From the NCBI RefSeq assembly GCF_037975245.1, contig NC_092581.1:9244303-9308302 (forward strand): 64,000 bases of DNA, written 5' to 3'. Shown here in pieces: positions 12,300-23,984 of the stretch. This DNA is from Apostichopus japonicus. Lineage: Eukaryota; Echinodermata; Holothuroidea; Aspidochirotida; Stichopodidae. Each line of letters opens with the position of its first letter. Position 1 is the stretch's first letter. A program made the position numbers and the translations under genes. Under the pieces are notes generated by a model. That model ran no database searches. It was given only the letters and a program-made list of their open reading frames with translations, and was not told the origin of the DNA.

Positions 12300-13840
12300 T
12301 TTTGTCAAGATGTGAGTGTAACTTTAAAAATAAACAAGTATCCGCGTTGTTGTATAACATATCATCTCAGGACTTTTTCATATACAAATTTCAAAAATGG
12401 GTGGGTGGAGGGAAGGGGTATCAATACATTTCGATAAAAATAGAAATTTTGAGATAAAATATTGTAATTTCTAAAGTCCTTTATTGGCCACTGTTGCATT
12501 AAAAAACAGACATTCTTTTGCAAAACTTTGGTAATTAATGACGGCCTAAAATAATGTGCAGATTTTGTTGACAGTTTTTCTTTTAGATGATGATTATTCA
12601 GTTATTTGGAAGAGCTAATACAATATATGGCTCAATATTGATGACAATGGATAGACAATTTTGGAAGAATATGTCGATGTGGAAGAGATGACGATTCCCA
12701 CCCTGGCACTGATTATTTCAAGTCCCTGCATTCCGGGGAAAGACTGCAAACTTTTAAGGGTTCTAGGCAAGACTCACTGACAGTTTATATCCTTCTGCTG
12801 TAAAACAATTCAATGCGCACCATGTTGTACACGTTACATAATATTATATTTCAATATTTTGTGTACAATTTTTTATACTTTGTGCATTTGTATAATATGT
12901 GCGCACATGATATATTTCTTTGTCCACTCTAATCCTTTCTATAGGTTGGCCTACATGTTTATATTTTCGTAAATTTGATTATGAATGCATTTGCATATCT
13001 TATATATTTTTGTGCATTACTGCATATTGTATAGGAACACTTTTGTATGTAGGTCTTATATGTTGTTTAATTTTTATCACCCGATTTACATTGTATCTTT
13101 ATAGTAAACGATTGTATGATTGGTTATCCCTCCATCTGTCCGTCCGATCATTCGTACCTCAATGTCTCAGACTGTTGGCAGAATCATTCTTGTTTGTAGT
13201 TTATCTGGATATACCTCAGTGGATATACTTGGATACCACACAACCTTCCGTGTTGAGGGGCAGTTGCAGGGTGTGTCACAAATGGATAGGAAGCTTCAAT
13301 AGGTCTTGAAAATCCAGCTGGCATCAATTACTTGCTTGAAACCAATCAGTGTCTTGGCTAACACTACTTCTTCTGGTAATTTTTTTCCATAATTTCCCAG
13401 CTCTGTCGAGAAAAGATTTCTTGTATTAGCAAAGTGTGCTTATATACTGGTCCAGTAATTTTCAGCTCTTTAGCCCCTTCACTATAGCTAGCTCGATCTG
13501 TCATACAACTTTGGGCTCCTTCCACCAGACTTGATGTCTTTCCGTAGATATGTTTTTTTCCATGCTGGGATACAATAACCTATACGTGATCAGCTCTTAA
13601 AGTGATTGTATAGGTTTATAGAACAGTTTTGAAACAGAGTTGCGGAATTTTCGGCTTATCATTTATATAACTTAATTGACCTTCTTTTCTGCTGATCTGC
13701 ACGTTGTGTAAATGGCTTGAGTGAATAGTTGAGCGATCATTGTATGAGCAATCATTGTTTGACCTACAAGCATATCAATCTAAACTTGAACTAATTAGGA
13801 GTATATAGTCAAGGTAACATGATGAAGCGGTGGGGGGGGG
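12300..13840. other. Intergenic DNA between ASCC3 and the NKRF-like gene, nothing recognised
   Basis: AT-rich sequence. The longest open frame (12920-13309, 129 codons) lacks recognisable motifs, has unbiased composition and overlaps another frame, so it is not called as a gene. A G13 run occurs near 13831. Confidence 0.6.
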
Positions 13841-14142
13841 GGGCTTCTAAATAGTTTTCTTTCGTTATCCCGTTTCATCCGTTTAAGAAGTGATGGTGTA
13901 GCGGTCATTTGAATTGGTCAAACTCTCTTTGGACCGGGCAAGACGTATTATGGTACCCCGGTGTACATTGTCCATAGAGTTCATATTACCCACTGATTAG
14001 GTGGTCCAAGGCGTGCTGGACTTGATTAGGGTCCAAAGCTATTTCGTGATCCCGTTACATCCATTTAAGAAATGATTGTGTAGTGGTCATTTGAATGAGT
14101 CAAGCACTCTTTGAACCGGGCAAAATGCATCGGGATACTCTC

Positions 14143-15597
14143 ACAAACACAAAAACGTTTTTAAAACATTATTAAAACGTTTCGTCTTTTCTTTTAATAA
14201 CGTTTTTTGTGGTGTAATAAATATTTCACCAAAACGTTTTGAGGCTATTATTTCAAAACATTTTTTCGTTAAAACATTAATATAACATTAATATCGCATA
14301 AAAACGTTATGCCGAAGTTTTTAAAAACTTGTAATAAAATATTTTGGAGGCTCTTTTAAAAATATTATGATAACGTTTTGCAGGCCCGTAGCCAGCTTTC
14401 AGTTTATCTGGGGGGGGGGGGGGGGTCGTCATGCGCGGTAAACTATCTGAGCGGAGCTCCACCATTAGTTGGCGCGGAGCGTAGAAGAAAATTTTCAGCT
14501 TTCGAACCCCCCAGATGGCCGGAAACGACACTTCCCGAGTGTTTCAAGCAAGAAGAAGTTCAGCCCCCATTTCGAAATTCTCCCCGCTTCTTGAAGCACT
14601 TGACAAATGTTGGGGGGGGGGGCTGAACATACCTTCAGCCCCCCACTTTTTCATCACTGCCTCTGGAGTTCGGCATTTTCATGGAGTCAAAACTCGAGGG
14701 CGCCCGAGCAAGGAGTGGAGCGACCGAGCAGGGAGAGGATGTGGTTCTCCCTCCCCCACCCCAGGGAGTTTGTGCAATTTTTACATCGAAATTGAGCGAT
14801 CTGGGGAACACCTAAGCTGAATTTTTTGGACATTTTCAATCAAATGACAACATGAAAAAAGCTTAGCCACAAAAATCGTAAAAGAGGGCCAACAACGGAG
14901 TAAAAGGGGTAGCCTGTCCATAGGCAGGGCAAATTCATCCTACAATGAAATTGTTGAAGTGTAAAAGAAAAGTGAAAAAGAGAAATACATCAAAAATGTG
15001 TTTGTATTTTCCTGAAAGCATGGGGCATGTTTAAATTTCATTTGGAGGCTCAGCATCCCCCCTTCCCACCATACATGTACACCTATCTTTTCTTTCAAAT
15101 TTCTGCGAGTGAAGAAAAAACACATGATCAACAATAATGTAATTCTTAAAATAGCTCTTTTATTGGCATTCAGTCTCATAAAAACTAAAAAAGTAAGTAC
15201 TGTGATCATAATAGATGATGGACAGAGGCACATATCAAGGTAAATTTCAACTGGCTTGAGAGTGTTGCCCCCCCCCCCTCCTCAGCGGCCCCCCAGATTT
15301 TGCAAAGTTCGGCGCAGCGCGGCGCCTGGTGTGGACGACCCTTTACATCTATGTTTCCGTGTTGCCTTCAGCTGAGCGTGTGTAGGTCAATATTGTACTC
15401 CACGGTCCTGGTGGCACTCATTGTCGTTGTAAGGTGATTATACGAGCTGTATATTTAAATATGCACTTTCGTGTAAAAAATGACAATTTGCCCTGGAAAA
15501 CGCCAAAACTCTTTTGAAAAAAAAAACTGGTCTGGGCGGGGGTTCGTACGAACCCCCCGAACCCCCCCCCCCCGCCAAGGGCCTGGTTTTGTGTTTG
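14143..15597. mobile_element. Small AACGTTTT-rich TIR element (outer), split by an inner insertion
   Basis: The left end CAAACACAAAAACGTT (from about 14143) and the right end GTTTTGTGTTTG (15586-15597) are inverted complements. Sequence 14150-14380 is a mosaic of AAAACGTTTT and AAAACATT words. Without the inner element (14381-15585) the outer element would be about 250 bp, which fits a MITE. It lies inside one unit of the 175-bp repeat. No target duplication could be fixed. Confidence 0.55.
14381..15585. mobile_element. Inner ~1.2-kb repeat insertion with CAGGCCC ends
   Basis: It begins CAGGCCCGTAGCCAG and ends GCCAAGGGCCTG (inverted CAGGCCC), flanked on both sides by GTTTTG, a possible 6-bp target duplication. 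Its left part shares words with the 20782-21082 element (AAACTATCTGAGCG/AAACTATCTAAGCG, CACCATTAGTTGGCGC/CACCATGATTGGCGC). It holds several G or C homopolymers (14410, 14612, 15270, 15563). It has no transposase; short open frames are chance. Confidence 0.6.
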
Positions 15598-16220
15598 CTA
15601 CCTTGTCATTACAGTTCATATGACAGATTGGTAAGGTGGTCCAAGGCGTGCTGGATTTGATTAGGGCCCACAGCTTCGACCCATTTAAGAGGTGATGCTG
15701 TAGTGGTCATTTAAATTGGTCAAGCACTCTTTTGACCGGGTAAGACGCATTATGGTACACTTTTACATTGTCCTTAGAGTTCATATTACTTATTGGTTTG
15801 GTGGTCCAAGGCGTGCTTGATTTGATTAGGGCCCAAATTTTTTCGTGGCCCCGTTACATCCATTTAGTGGTCATATGAATTGGTCAAGCACTGTTTGGAC
15901 CCGGGAAGACGCATGGTGGTTATTTTCTGCATTGCTTCAGAGTTCATATGACCCATTGATAAACTCCTCATTATCTTTGGAAAAAATACACTAACATTTT
16001 TTTTTCTGCGAAAAAAATCATGAAAATCTCGGCTTTCCATAGGTGTATATCGAATCCATTATCCAATAAGTAACATGTGTACTACAGTTACGCGAATCTC
16101 AAACGAGGATCGCGGAATAAGTAACTAACTTCACACCGGTCAAACGGTATGATAAAGCTGTGCATAGTTGATGTACAGTCGATACAGCAGTTTATATTCC
16201 TAGTACCACAACAGAACACC

Positions 16221-18416
16221 ATGGATGGTAGCGCTCAAAGTGTACCAGAAAGCTGGAAATATCATCATGAAAATGACTTCCAGTGGGAATACAGGAAGAG
16301 ATTCTTAAGCAAGAATTTGAAAGAATTTAGTAATAGAAAGAAGCAGCTTATTTCACTCTCAATGACTTGGGCAAATGTCACATTTTTGGGTTGCAGGTAA
16401 TGTCAGAGAAGGACGACCGAGCTTGTGCGTTACTATTATATCCACTGACTTGCACTACTGCCACCAAAACCTAGGCCTAACAATAACATTAAGTTCAAGT
16501 TTAAGTCTAGCACAATCACTTCCAATGTATAATTTGGGGCAGTATTTCGTAAAGACAGTGAACTTCCGAGCTTGAATTAAAAGTTCTGCAAAATACATAT
16601 TCTGAAATTGATTTTGGTAATGAATCAGAAAACATAGCCTGCCATAGAGTTATCTGATGAGTGATGTCCATTTCACTTCAAATAGAGGATCGTGCAAACT
16701 ATCCTAACACCTTACGGTTTAATGCTTTCCTGTAGGGAATGCTGTGAAAAGGATGTGACCCATTAAGGCGGAGTGTATAGCCTAGTGGTTAACGCCGGCG
16801 TCTCCCAGTCATGAGATCCCCGGTTCGATTCCCCGCCGACAGCAAGGTGTGTCGTCTGGCAAGGGTGTTGTTCAATAACAACTTCCTGACATGGACGTTA
16901 AATGGATGTGTGCCGAGAGATTGGCTTCGGTCAGCTTGCGAGTCTATAAGCCTCCATGGCTTCTTTCGCGAGTTCCTGCTTGCGGGAAGATCACATATAC
17001 ATACATACATACATACATGATGAAACTTAAGCATACAGTAGGCCTACATGTGCAACCAGTGAAGTTTTGATTTGAAGTACTTTTTACTAGTTAAACAATT
17101 AATTATTATTTCTACCATTTCCGTTAAATCCCTGTTCGTTTTTTTCACCACTTAAAGTACTTTAACAATATTGCTTTCTGTTTGTTTACAGATACCCTCC
17201 AGCACTTATGGAGAAAGTTGCTCATATGTCAGAAGGTATTGAAGTAAGCTACAAAGCTGATCACCCTAAGAAAAAGGAAGATTGTTTGCCTAATGAGGAG
17301 AATGGATCTATACGTCATCACAAACAAGAGGAGATTGGGACAGTTAAAGACACCCGTACTGATACAAATTCCACAGAAACTAAAAAAATTCAACATAGCC
17401 AGAAGAGAAATGATACCAACCAACAGAATGACAGAATGGCCAAGAAATGTAGACTTTCAAGTGATGATAGAAATGAGAATGTGAAGACTTTGCCTTCTCC
17501 TATCATCTCATCTGGTAACCAAACGGTCAACCACTTAGGACGGAAAACGGACGGTAGAAAATTAACCCAGTCATATCGAAATACTGAAGAACAATCAGAA
17601 GCAAAAATGTTTCTCAGAGGACTTGGAGACTTTGTTGTTGTTGAGCATGAAAATAGCCAACCGATTTCCGATCTTGATGCTTCTGCCAAATTTAACAAAG
17701 CAGATATGAGAGTGGAGTTTCCATTCAGCAACCCTGATCAAGTGCGATGTCTAATTTACATTGCCGACGTCCTCGTAGGGGACGGTTCTGCTGATGGTAA
17801 GAAAAGAGCTAAACAGATTGCAGCAGAAAATGCATTCAGTCTTTTGAAAGATTCTTTTCCGGTCGTGAAAAAGATGGCACTTGGAAAAGACGAATTCAAG
17901 ACGGACTGTATTCAACTCGAAAAGATTACAAACCCAGCTGTGCAAACTGTATCAGATGAGGCATTACCTGAAAGCAATAAAGGCCATATGCTTCTTCAAA
18001 AGATGGGTTGGAAAGGCGGAGGCCTCGGAAAAAAAGAGCACGGCAGAACCGAACCGATCCAAGTAAAAGAGCGGCAATTCCGGGCAGGACTCGGAATAGA
18101 CTTAACGAAGTATCAAGATGCTAAAGGAAGGCTTCTCTCCGACCGTATGGATGACACGATTGTGAACAGTCTGCTAATGCAAGTAGCTAATGGAGAGAGA
18201 GAATATTTAGTATTTTCATCGTCTTTAAGTAACATTCAGAGGAAAAGAATTCACACAAAGAGTAGGAGAATGGGATTGAAAAGCCAGTCGTATGGAAAAG
18301 GAGATGACCGCTACCTCACAATTCGATGTAAGATGGACAAGAATTCTATATTAGAGAGTGCACAAAGTGGAAGTCAACTTTTCACTATTCAAAGTCCTGT
18401 TGGAATCAGTAAATAA
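16221..18416 (+). CDS. NKRF: NKRF-like protein: XTBD, dsRBD-like, G-patch and R3H domains (2 exons)
   Basis: Exons 16221-16396 and 17192-18416 join in phase (GCAG|GTAATG ... TTTACAG|ATACCC) to give 466 residues. The first exon plus the start of the second encode an XRN2-binding XTBD domain (~9-80, with LISLSMTW and FLGCRYPP) as in CDKN2AIP and NKRF. A lysine-rich linker follows. About 203-279 resembles a double-stranded-RNA-binding fold (ASAKFNK, then KKRAKQIAAENAF). A G-patch is at ~319-365 (MGWKGGGLGKKEHGR) and an R3H domain at ~396-440 (RKRIHTKSRRMGLKSQSYGKG). This order matches vertebrate NF-kappa-B-repressing factor, which acts in rRNA and transcript processing with XRN2/DHX15, though only one dsRBD-like unit is evident here. 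The start at 16221 is chosen because an upstream in-frame ATG (16149) adds unrelated hydrophobic residues. The intron holds a SINE. Confidence 0.9.
16767..17018 (+). mobile_element. tRNA-derived SINE, copy 1
   Basis: The RNA polymerase III A box TAGCCTAGTGG (16778) and B box GGTTCGATTCC (16822) form a tRNA-like head. A ~150-bp body containing CAATAACAACTTCCTGACAT and CCATGGCTTCTTTCGCGAG follows, then an (ATAC)n tail. It lies in the NKRF-like intron, sense orientation. A near-identical copy lies at 22637-22900. Frames reading through it are not genes. Confidence 0.9.
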
Positions 18417-19389
18417 GAAACCATGGACATAAAAGCAGTTCTTTGAGTTAGTTTTGAAGAACTCTTCAATGTGTTAATTGATAGCTTCTAAAATTCCATT
18501 AAAAGTATAGGTCATTAATGCTACAAAATAATGAAGTGAAAATTCAAAGCTTTTTATCGATCAGGTTTCCGTATTTTACATGTGCTTCAAAGAGAGAACA
18601 CTGTGGGCATACTACAATATCTACTGCAGAAAGCCTTTGTACAGTAGGTGAATATTTTAAAGTTAGAAGACCTGACATTTTAACTCTAGCAGGATCTTCT
18701 TCATAGGCTAACTTTTAGCCTCTGAAAAAGGTTGATATCAGGCCCTCTTATTTTAAATTTTGACTTGTAATTAATTTAGTAACTTTGAAATGTGGGGCTA
18801 AAATCAAGTTTATTTATTTTAACTCACTCAAGACATTGTTCTGATGCAGAAATCTTCAGTTGGAGGATTTAATCAACTGCATTCCTGTTATGAGATCTTA
18901 ATATTCATTTGGCTTAGTAATCAAACTTGAAAACCAATGCCAAACTTTCCATGGAAATTCCTAGCATCCTTCTACACCACCCTTGTTATTGATCATGACT
19001 TGATAAAGTGATTGCTAATTTGCTGCTAAGAAGCTAAAAGGAGAAAACAAACCCTTTTCTCCTAAGCAGCTAAGAAAAATCTTATTCCATTTGGGAAACA
19101 TCACAGTTTTATTGGTTCTTCAAACCCACGGCCGGAGACTTGATCAAGTCTAAATATGACATCATCGAACTAAATGTGCATCATTTTGTACTCATAGTGT
19201 ATTATTTATTACAATATACATTTTCTGTCATGGAAAATGGACTTTGCAAATACTGAATCTAAAATACTGAGGCTCTAACATTTAATCTATTGATGACAGG
19301 GTTTTCGTGTTAACATTTAACTAAAAAACACATGTTCAAAAAGAATGAGAAAATGAAAGGTTTCAGACCCTATTGGCACTATGGCTTCA
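18417..19389. other. 3' flank of the NKRF-like gene, gene-free
   Basis: AT-rich. A possible poly(A) signal ATTAAA lies near 18499. It contains the dispersed motif TCTAGCAGGATCTTCTTCA (about 18683) and, at 19120-19330, a diverged copy of the 10085-10330 repeat. No coding signal. Confidence 0.6.
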
Positions 19390-19690
19390 CAGAGGTGTAA
19401 CAGAAGTGTTAGACACCACCATCGATCCTAGAAAATACACACACAGCTTGCTACCGTCGGTAATTAGACACTAGTGTACAGTCAGTACAAACAGCTGCAG
19501 TCAGTACCCACAGCACAGTATACAAACCATACAGCTATGGACATCTCAGGTCCAGCTAAAGATAATGTATCACGTTTCGATACTGTCTGCATTTTGTAGC
19601 GACAAGAAAAGAGCTTTACTTGCAAGCAATGGAAAGTTAACTATTTCAGAGCGCGGCACGCGGTTTGGGGCGAGTCTTCAATGCCTTTAA
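19390..19690 (-). mobile_element. TTAA-type MITE, copy A (truncated)
   Basis: Reverse-oriented copy of the element that is complete at 47678-48041. Its intact end is GCGAGTCTTCAATGCCTTTAA (19670-19690). Shared interior words include GACACTAGTGTACAGT, CAGCTTGCTACCGTCGG and ATGCAGACAGTA in reverse complement. The other terminus is missing after GAGGTGTAAC. Confidence 0.8.
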
Positions 19691-20773
19691 AACACAGAGG
19701 AGGGCCTGGACCTCTACTCTCTGTCAGGTCTGATCAAACGCTTGATGCTGATTGGTCATTAAAACATTCTCATGGGACGCCGTTATCTGTGTGATAAGGA
19801 GGTAGAATAACTACCGTGATGCATTACTTCAAAAAATGTTGGGGATGGGATTTGCAACCCCAAGGATTGCCTGCATGTTATCACTTTGTCTACTATGATA
19901 GTATAATCTGTTAAGCTTAACTATTATATGTTTGTTTTTAATGCACTGGTGATCAGATACTCTTAATACTGCCAAACTGTTCTCAACCTTTTTAAAATGC
20001 ATTTTATACTCTTATGAATATGTGGTATTCTGTGAATGATAGAGCCAAGATTTTAGTCAGCCACTCAGTGATCGAGCCATTGGATGGCCAGACCTATAGA
20101 CCTCCACAAAAACAAACAGGGAATGCAAGCATTCACTATATTTTAGCAAGTTATCTGTTGAGGTAGTCTTGAGGAAAGTTACAAACAACCAAAATTTTAC
20201 TTCACAAGATAAAAGTTTGATGCGTCTGTTTGAAAATATGACAAAAGATTCCAATATTTTACATATAAACACTCTTCATTTAGTGAACATTTTGCTAAAT
20301 TTGATATCCACGTCATGAATTGGACTCCTGATCTCTGGCTAGTCATACAAAAGTAATTACAAAAAGGGAATGCAAGGATCTATAATTTAGCAAGTTTAAG
20401 TCACAAACAACTTTTTGTTTGACATTTGACTGAAATTTATGTTCTTGCTCATCCATTGTTTCATGAATCAAAAGCAATTTTATTGATATGATACAACAAC
20501 ACAAAGTCTGCAGAAAGTACTTTCAGCACTTTTCAATCATCATACTGATACTGTTATTTAAGTAGCAATCATTTTGAAGATATTGTAAGTATGAGATCTA
20601 AACATTTTAAAAATCAATAAAATTATTTATCAAGGAAATCTAATCCCCTCTTTTTTTACGTGTCCTCTCACACATTGGAGTCCTACCAATTAACTTGCTT
20701 TGTATTTAAATAATGGTAGCCCACATGGGTTGCCTGAGTATCAGCAGATATGAGAAGATGAAATTCTGATCGG
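19691..20773. other. Intergenic, nothing recognised
   Basis: AT-rich sequence without open frames of note, terminal repeats or RNA signals visible by eye. Confidence 0.5.
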
Positions 20774-20781
20774 GGTACAGG

Positions 20782-21082
20782 CAGGCGCGTAGCGAGGAAT
20801 TTGCCAAGGGAGAGGCGAAAATGTAGGCAAATTATCAGAGCCATAGATACAGCATTGCAAACTATCTAAGCGTAGCGCCACCATGATTGGCGCAAAGCTT
20901 TACAAGAAAATTTTGGCTGAAAATGCCTTCCAGATCGCTGGAAATGGCACTTTCCAGGCCTTGTAAGTTGCATCTTAGAATTTTCTCTTTTGAAATTACT
21001 AGCGATATCATAAAAACATTAAAAAAAAATATGGTCAAGGGGGGCGGCTGGCCCTTCCCCCCCCCCCTTGGCTACGCGCCTG
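20782..21082. mobile_element. hAT-like MITE, 301 bp, perfect 8-bp target duplication
   Basis: The termini CAGGCGCGTAGCGAGG and CCTTGGCTACGCGCCTG are inverted repeats starting with CA/ending TG. They are flanked by GGTACAGG at 20774-20781 and 21083-21090. An 8-bp duplication is characteristic of the hAT superfamily. There is no transposase. A C10 run sits near the right end. Confidence 0.85.
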
Positions 21083-21207
21083 GGTACAGGGATTTATTGT
21101 CCTGATTAACTATATTCGACTATACCTAAGTGCATGAATTAATTTCAACTGTACATTTTTACACTCTCAGCGCCCCACGGCACTAGTGACGATATTACAA
21201 GTAACAC

Positions 21208-21874
21208 CAACGAGGTAAATGAATCTGGAGGATTCATGTCAATTGGGTGCGCGCGTACCATGTATGGAGGGTCATGTGATGTGTTCCAGGGTGGTACTAT
21301 ACTGATATTTCTCTGTAGCAGTTCGAGAACAGTGTTAGTGACTTCGTGAAAGATTGGTCGGTTCGGACATGGGAACTAACGGCATAAGAAGGTACTGGTA
21401 CTTCAGGCCTACGAAATAGTGCTAATATGCTAACGTTCAACCTTATTCTCTTGAATGAAGGCAGGCTTTCTACATAATCTTACTTATTAATACAGCTCTA
21501 GGGGCAAGCTTTGTCTCATATGGCCTAACGTTATTACTACACGCTATAAGTGAATGTAGAAATGGGAAATGTGGGGAAATGTTTAGTTCAGTGCAACTAC
21601 GGAATTCTCCATGGAACAGAGCCTAATGCTGCTCGACTGGAATATAGCTATCACGTTAGGCTACAGGCACGGTTATTGCTAGGTAACGGGTGTCGTCTGC
21701 TGCCCTAAGCGCGCAAACACATTTACGTACTAGTTGGGTGAAATCATCATGCGTAATAGGGAGAGTAGTATATTAGTACCACCCTGGAACACATCACATG
21801 ACCCTCCATACATGGTACGCGCGTACGCGAGTATTTACTGTGTGATAGTTTCTCCAGATTCATTTACCTCGTTG
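21208..21874. mobile_element. 667-bp TIR element with ~100-bp inverted ends and 8-bp target duplication
   Basis: The left end CAACGAGGTAAATGAATCTG and its exact inverse at the right end are followed inward by a second inverted block (GTACCATGTATGGAGGGTCA at about 21256, inverse near 21800). AGTAACAC flanks both sides (21200-21207 and 21875-21882). It is non-coding, and the 8-bp duplication suggests a hAT-type non-autonomous element. Confidence 0.88.
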
Positions 21875-21882
21875 AGTAACAC

Positions 21883-22636
21883 ACGGGGAGACCACACATT
21901 TCTGTGACATTTACTGTTCCTTCAGTAGTACAGAACATGTCTGTTTAGGTTTTAACAGTGCACGGTACTTGAACTTACTACTTGGAAGGCAATCAATTCA
22001 TCAATTCAGTATATACAGTGTATGCTAGTGAGACTGCTTCGTGTTACTACTAGTTAGTTATTACACATAACAGGTGAAGTTGGCCTTACCCATCACATCA
22101 GCCCCAATCATAAAGGCAAGAATTCGATTTGGACGTCCCACACATGAGATGTCTTTCGAAATTCAACGATCTTGAGATAAGGTAATTTGCAACATTATGG
22201 CATTTACTTTCACCAAAGTAACCCCTATAAATTAAAATCCGAAGTCTACCGTAAGTTGTAACGGCACTAGTATTATTACTGGTAGTAACTAGGCTATATT
22301 AGAAGTTCTAGCCAAACTTTGGCCTATGTTACTAGTTACTGACAATAACGCCTTGGCTAATGTTTGTACACAAACTTTAGGCCCACAGTTGTAAGGCTAT
22401 GCAGAAACCTAACTAGAAGAAACTTAGTAACTCTTTGGCCTTACTTTGACTATCTGTACTGTAGAATAGGATACCCTAAGTTCCCTAATATTACAAGTAT
22501 CACGATTGTTATTGAGGTAGGCCTAGGCTACAGTAGTTTAGCAATACTTAGCCTACAGTATACCTAGTAGTAGTACTAGTAGCCCTAGTCGTAACATTAA
22601 CTTTAGGTTTCATCATGTACAGTAGTGATTCAAATG
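21883..22636. other. Intergenic, nothing recognised
   Basis: AT-rich with many CTAGTA and GGCCTA words. Short open frames only, without motifs. Confidence 0.5.
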
Positions 22637-22900
22637 TTGTATGTATGTATGTATGTATGTATGTATGTATATGTGATCTTCCCGCAAGCAGGAACTCGCG
22701 AAAGAAGCCATGGAGGCTTGTAGACTCGCAAGCTGACCGAAGCCAATCTCTCGGCACACATCCATTTAACGTCCATGTCGGGAAGTTGTTATTGAACAAC
22801 ACCCTTGCCAGACGACACACATTGCTGTCGGCGGGGAATCGAACCGGGGATCTCATGACTGGGAGACGCCGGCGTTAACCACTAGGCTATACACTCCGCT
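22637..22900 (-). mobile_element. tRNA-derived SINE, copy 2
   Basis: Reverse-strand copy of the 16767-17018 SINE: (GTAT)n tail at 22637-22671, body, then B box and A box near 22836 and 22880 on the minus strand. It differs from copy 1 at only a few positions by eye, so both are recent. Confidence 0.9.
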
Positions 22901-23980
22901 ATACTCCGGCTATACACTGTTAAGAATTGGTATACAAAAATATGTATGCACGATTTTTCCAGTCAGTTTTAATCGTGTTTCCAGATACACTCTGATTACA
23001 ACCATTGTATTTGATGGTATTTTAAACTTGTTGTCTTGAGTTGTCTTGAAATGGGCCTGTTGACGCTAATTAGTACGACCCCCTTTGGACTATGTTGGGT
23101 ATTTTGTTTGCCCTTTTCCACAGATCAAGTTCTATTTTGCAATAATTGGATTCCTCCAGTTCTAGAGGAGAAATATACCCTGGGGTTTTACATTGACCGC
23201 ATACGGTAGAGACTAATATTCTTACACCCTCTGTGAAATAACTAGTCAAACCTTCTGTACCTTTCCCCAAATTTCCAGGAATTTGCTAATTCTTTTTTCA
23301 ACCTACTGTACTGTGTTGGCGGCCATTCTGTAAGAAGGGCCCTTCAAACATGACATCAGCTAGCACACCTGCTCTCAGAGATTATTCAGAAGTTTGTGCA
23401 AAATGCCGGAGTACGAAACATTTGGTTGTGTAAACAGGAGAGGAAGAAAAGAGCAGGAAAGGGAAATGTTATTCCTGATGGGAAATGGTTTCCAGAGAAA
23501 AGAGAACACATACGAAAGCACCAGGCTTGCCCCTCAATGGCAGAAGTGTTGCTAGCATCATATAGTAACAGCCAGTGTGGGCCACAGATGCGATCTGTTT
23601 AGAAAGCTCTAGCCTAGATCTTGTTGTCTTAGTGCCTCCACTCTGTATTCAGACTTGATTTGATAGCAGTCAAGTCCAAATGCATCCTTGTTCCTGTTCT
23701 TCAAAAAATCCGGGGCCCAGGAAATGTTCGAAAGAAAAATTTGACTAGATATTGCCTTAATTATCATGAATGGCCCGTAGTAAATACACGTGTTGAATGC
23801 GATATGTGGTATCGCGTACGTCGCGATACAATCGGGAACTGTCGGAATTCAAACAAAATGGCGAATGCCATGGGTGACAATTAAACCAATTTTTAAGGTT
23901 GAAAAAATGTTTTCAAGAGCTTGTGAACTGTTTTTTTCTAAGCAGAAATGTCTAGAGTTTATTTCCCCTTGAGGCCTATA
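22901..23980. other. Intergenic flank of the LTR retrotransposon
   Basis: No gene or repeat structure recognised. Ends with GTAT (23981-23984), the left target duplication of the LTR element. Confidence 0.5.
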
Positions 23981-23984
23981 GTAT

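Larger units (their letters stand above)
13850..15960. repeat. ~175-bp tandem repeat, four units, interrupted between units 2 and 3
   Basis: Units sit at about 13850-14000, 14000-14142, 15598-15780 and 15781-15960. Shared words are GGTCCAAGGCGTGCT, CCGTTACATCCATTTAAGA, AGTGGTCATTTGAATTGGTC and AGAGTTCATAT. The second unit stops at GCATCGGGATACTC and resumes near TTGTCATTACAGTTCATATG at about 15602, so about 1.46 kb is inserted into one unit. Confidence 0.85.

Noticed and set aside
12920-13309. 129-codon hydrophobic open frame
   Set aside because: No motif, AT-driven Phe/Ile/Tyr composition, no splice or homology support.
16778-16840. Possible tRNA gene
   Set aside because: A and B boxes are good, but the acceptor stem does not pair, and the sequence continues into a conserved SINE body with a second copy at 22637-22900.
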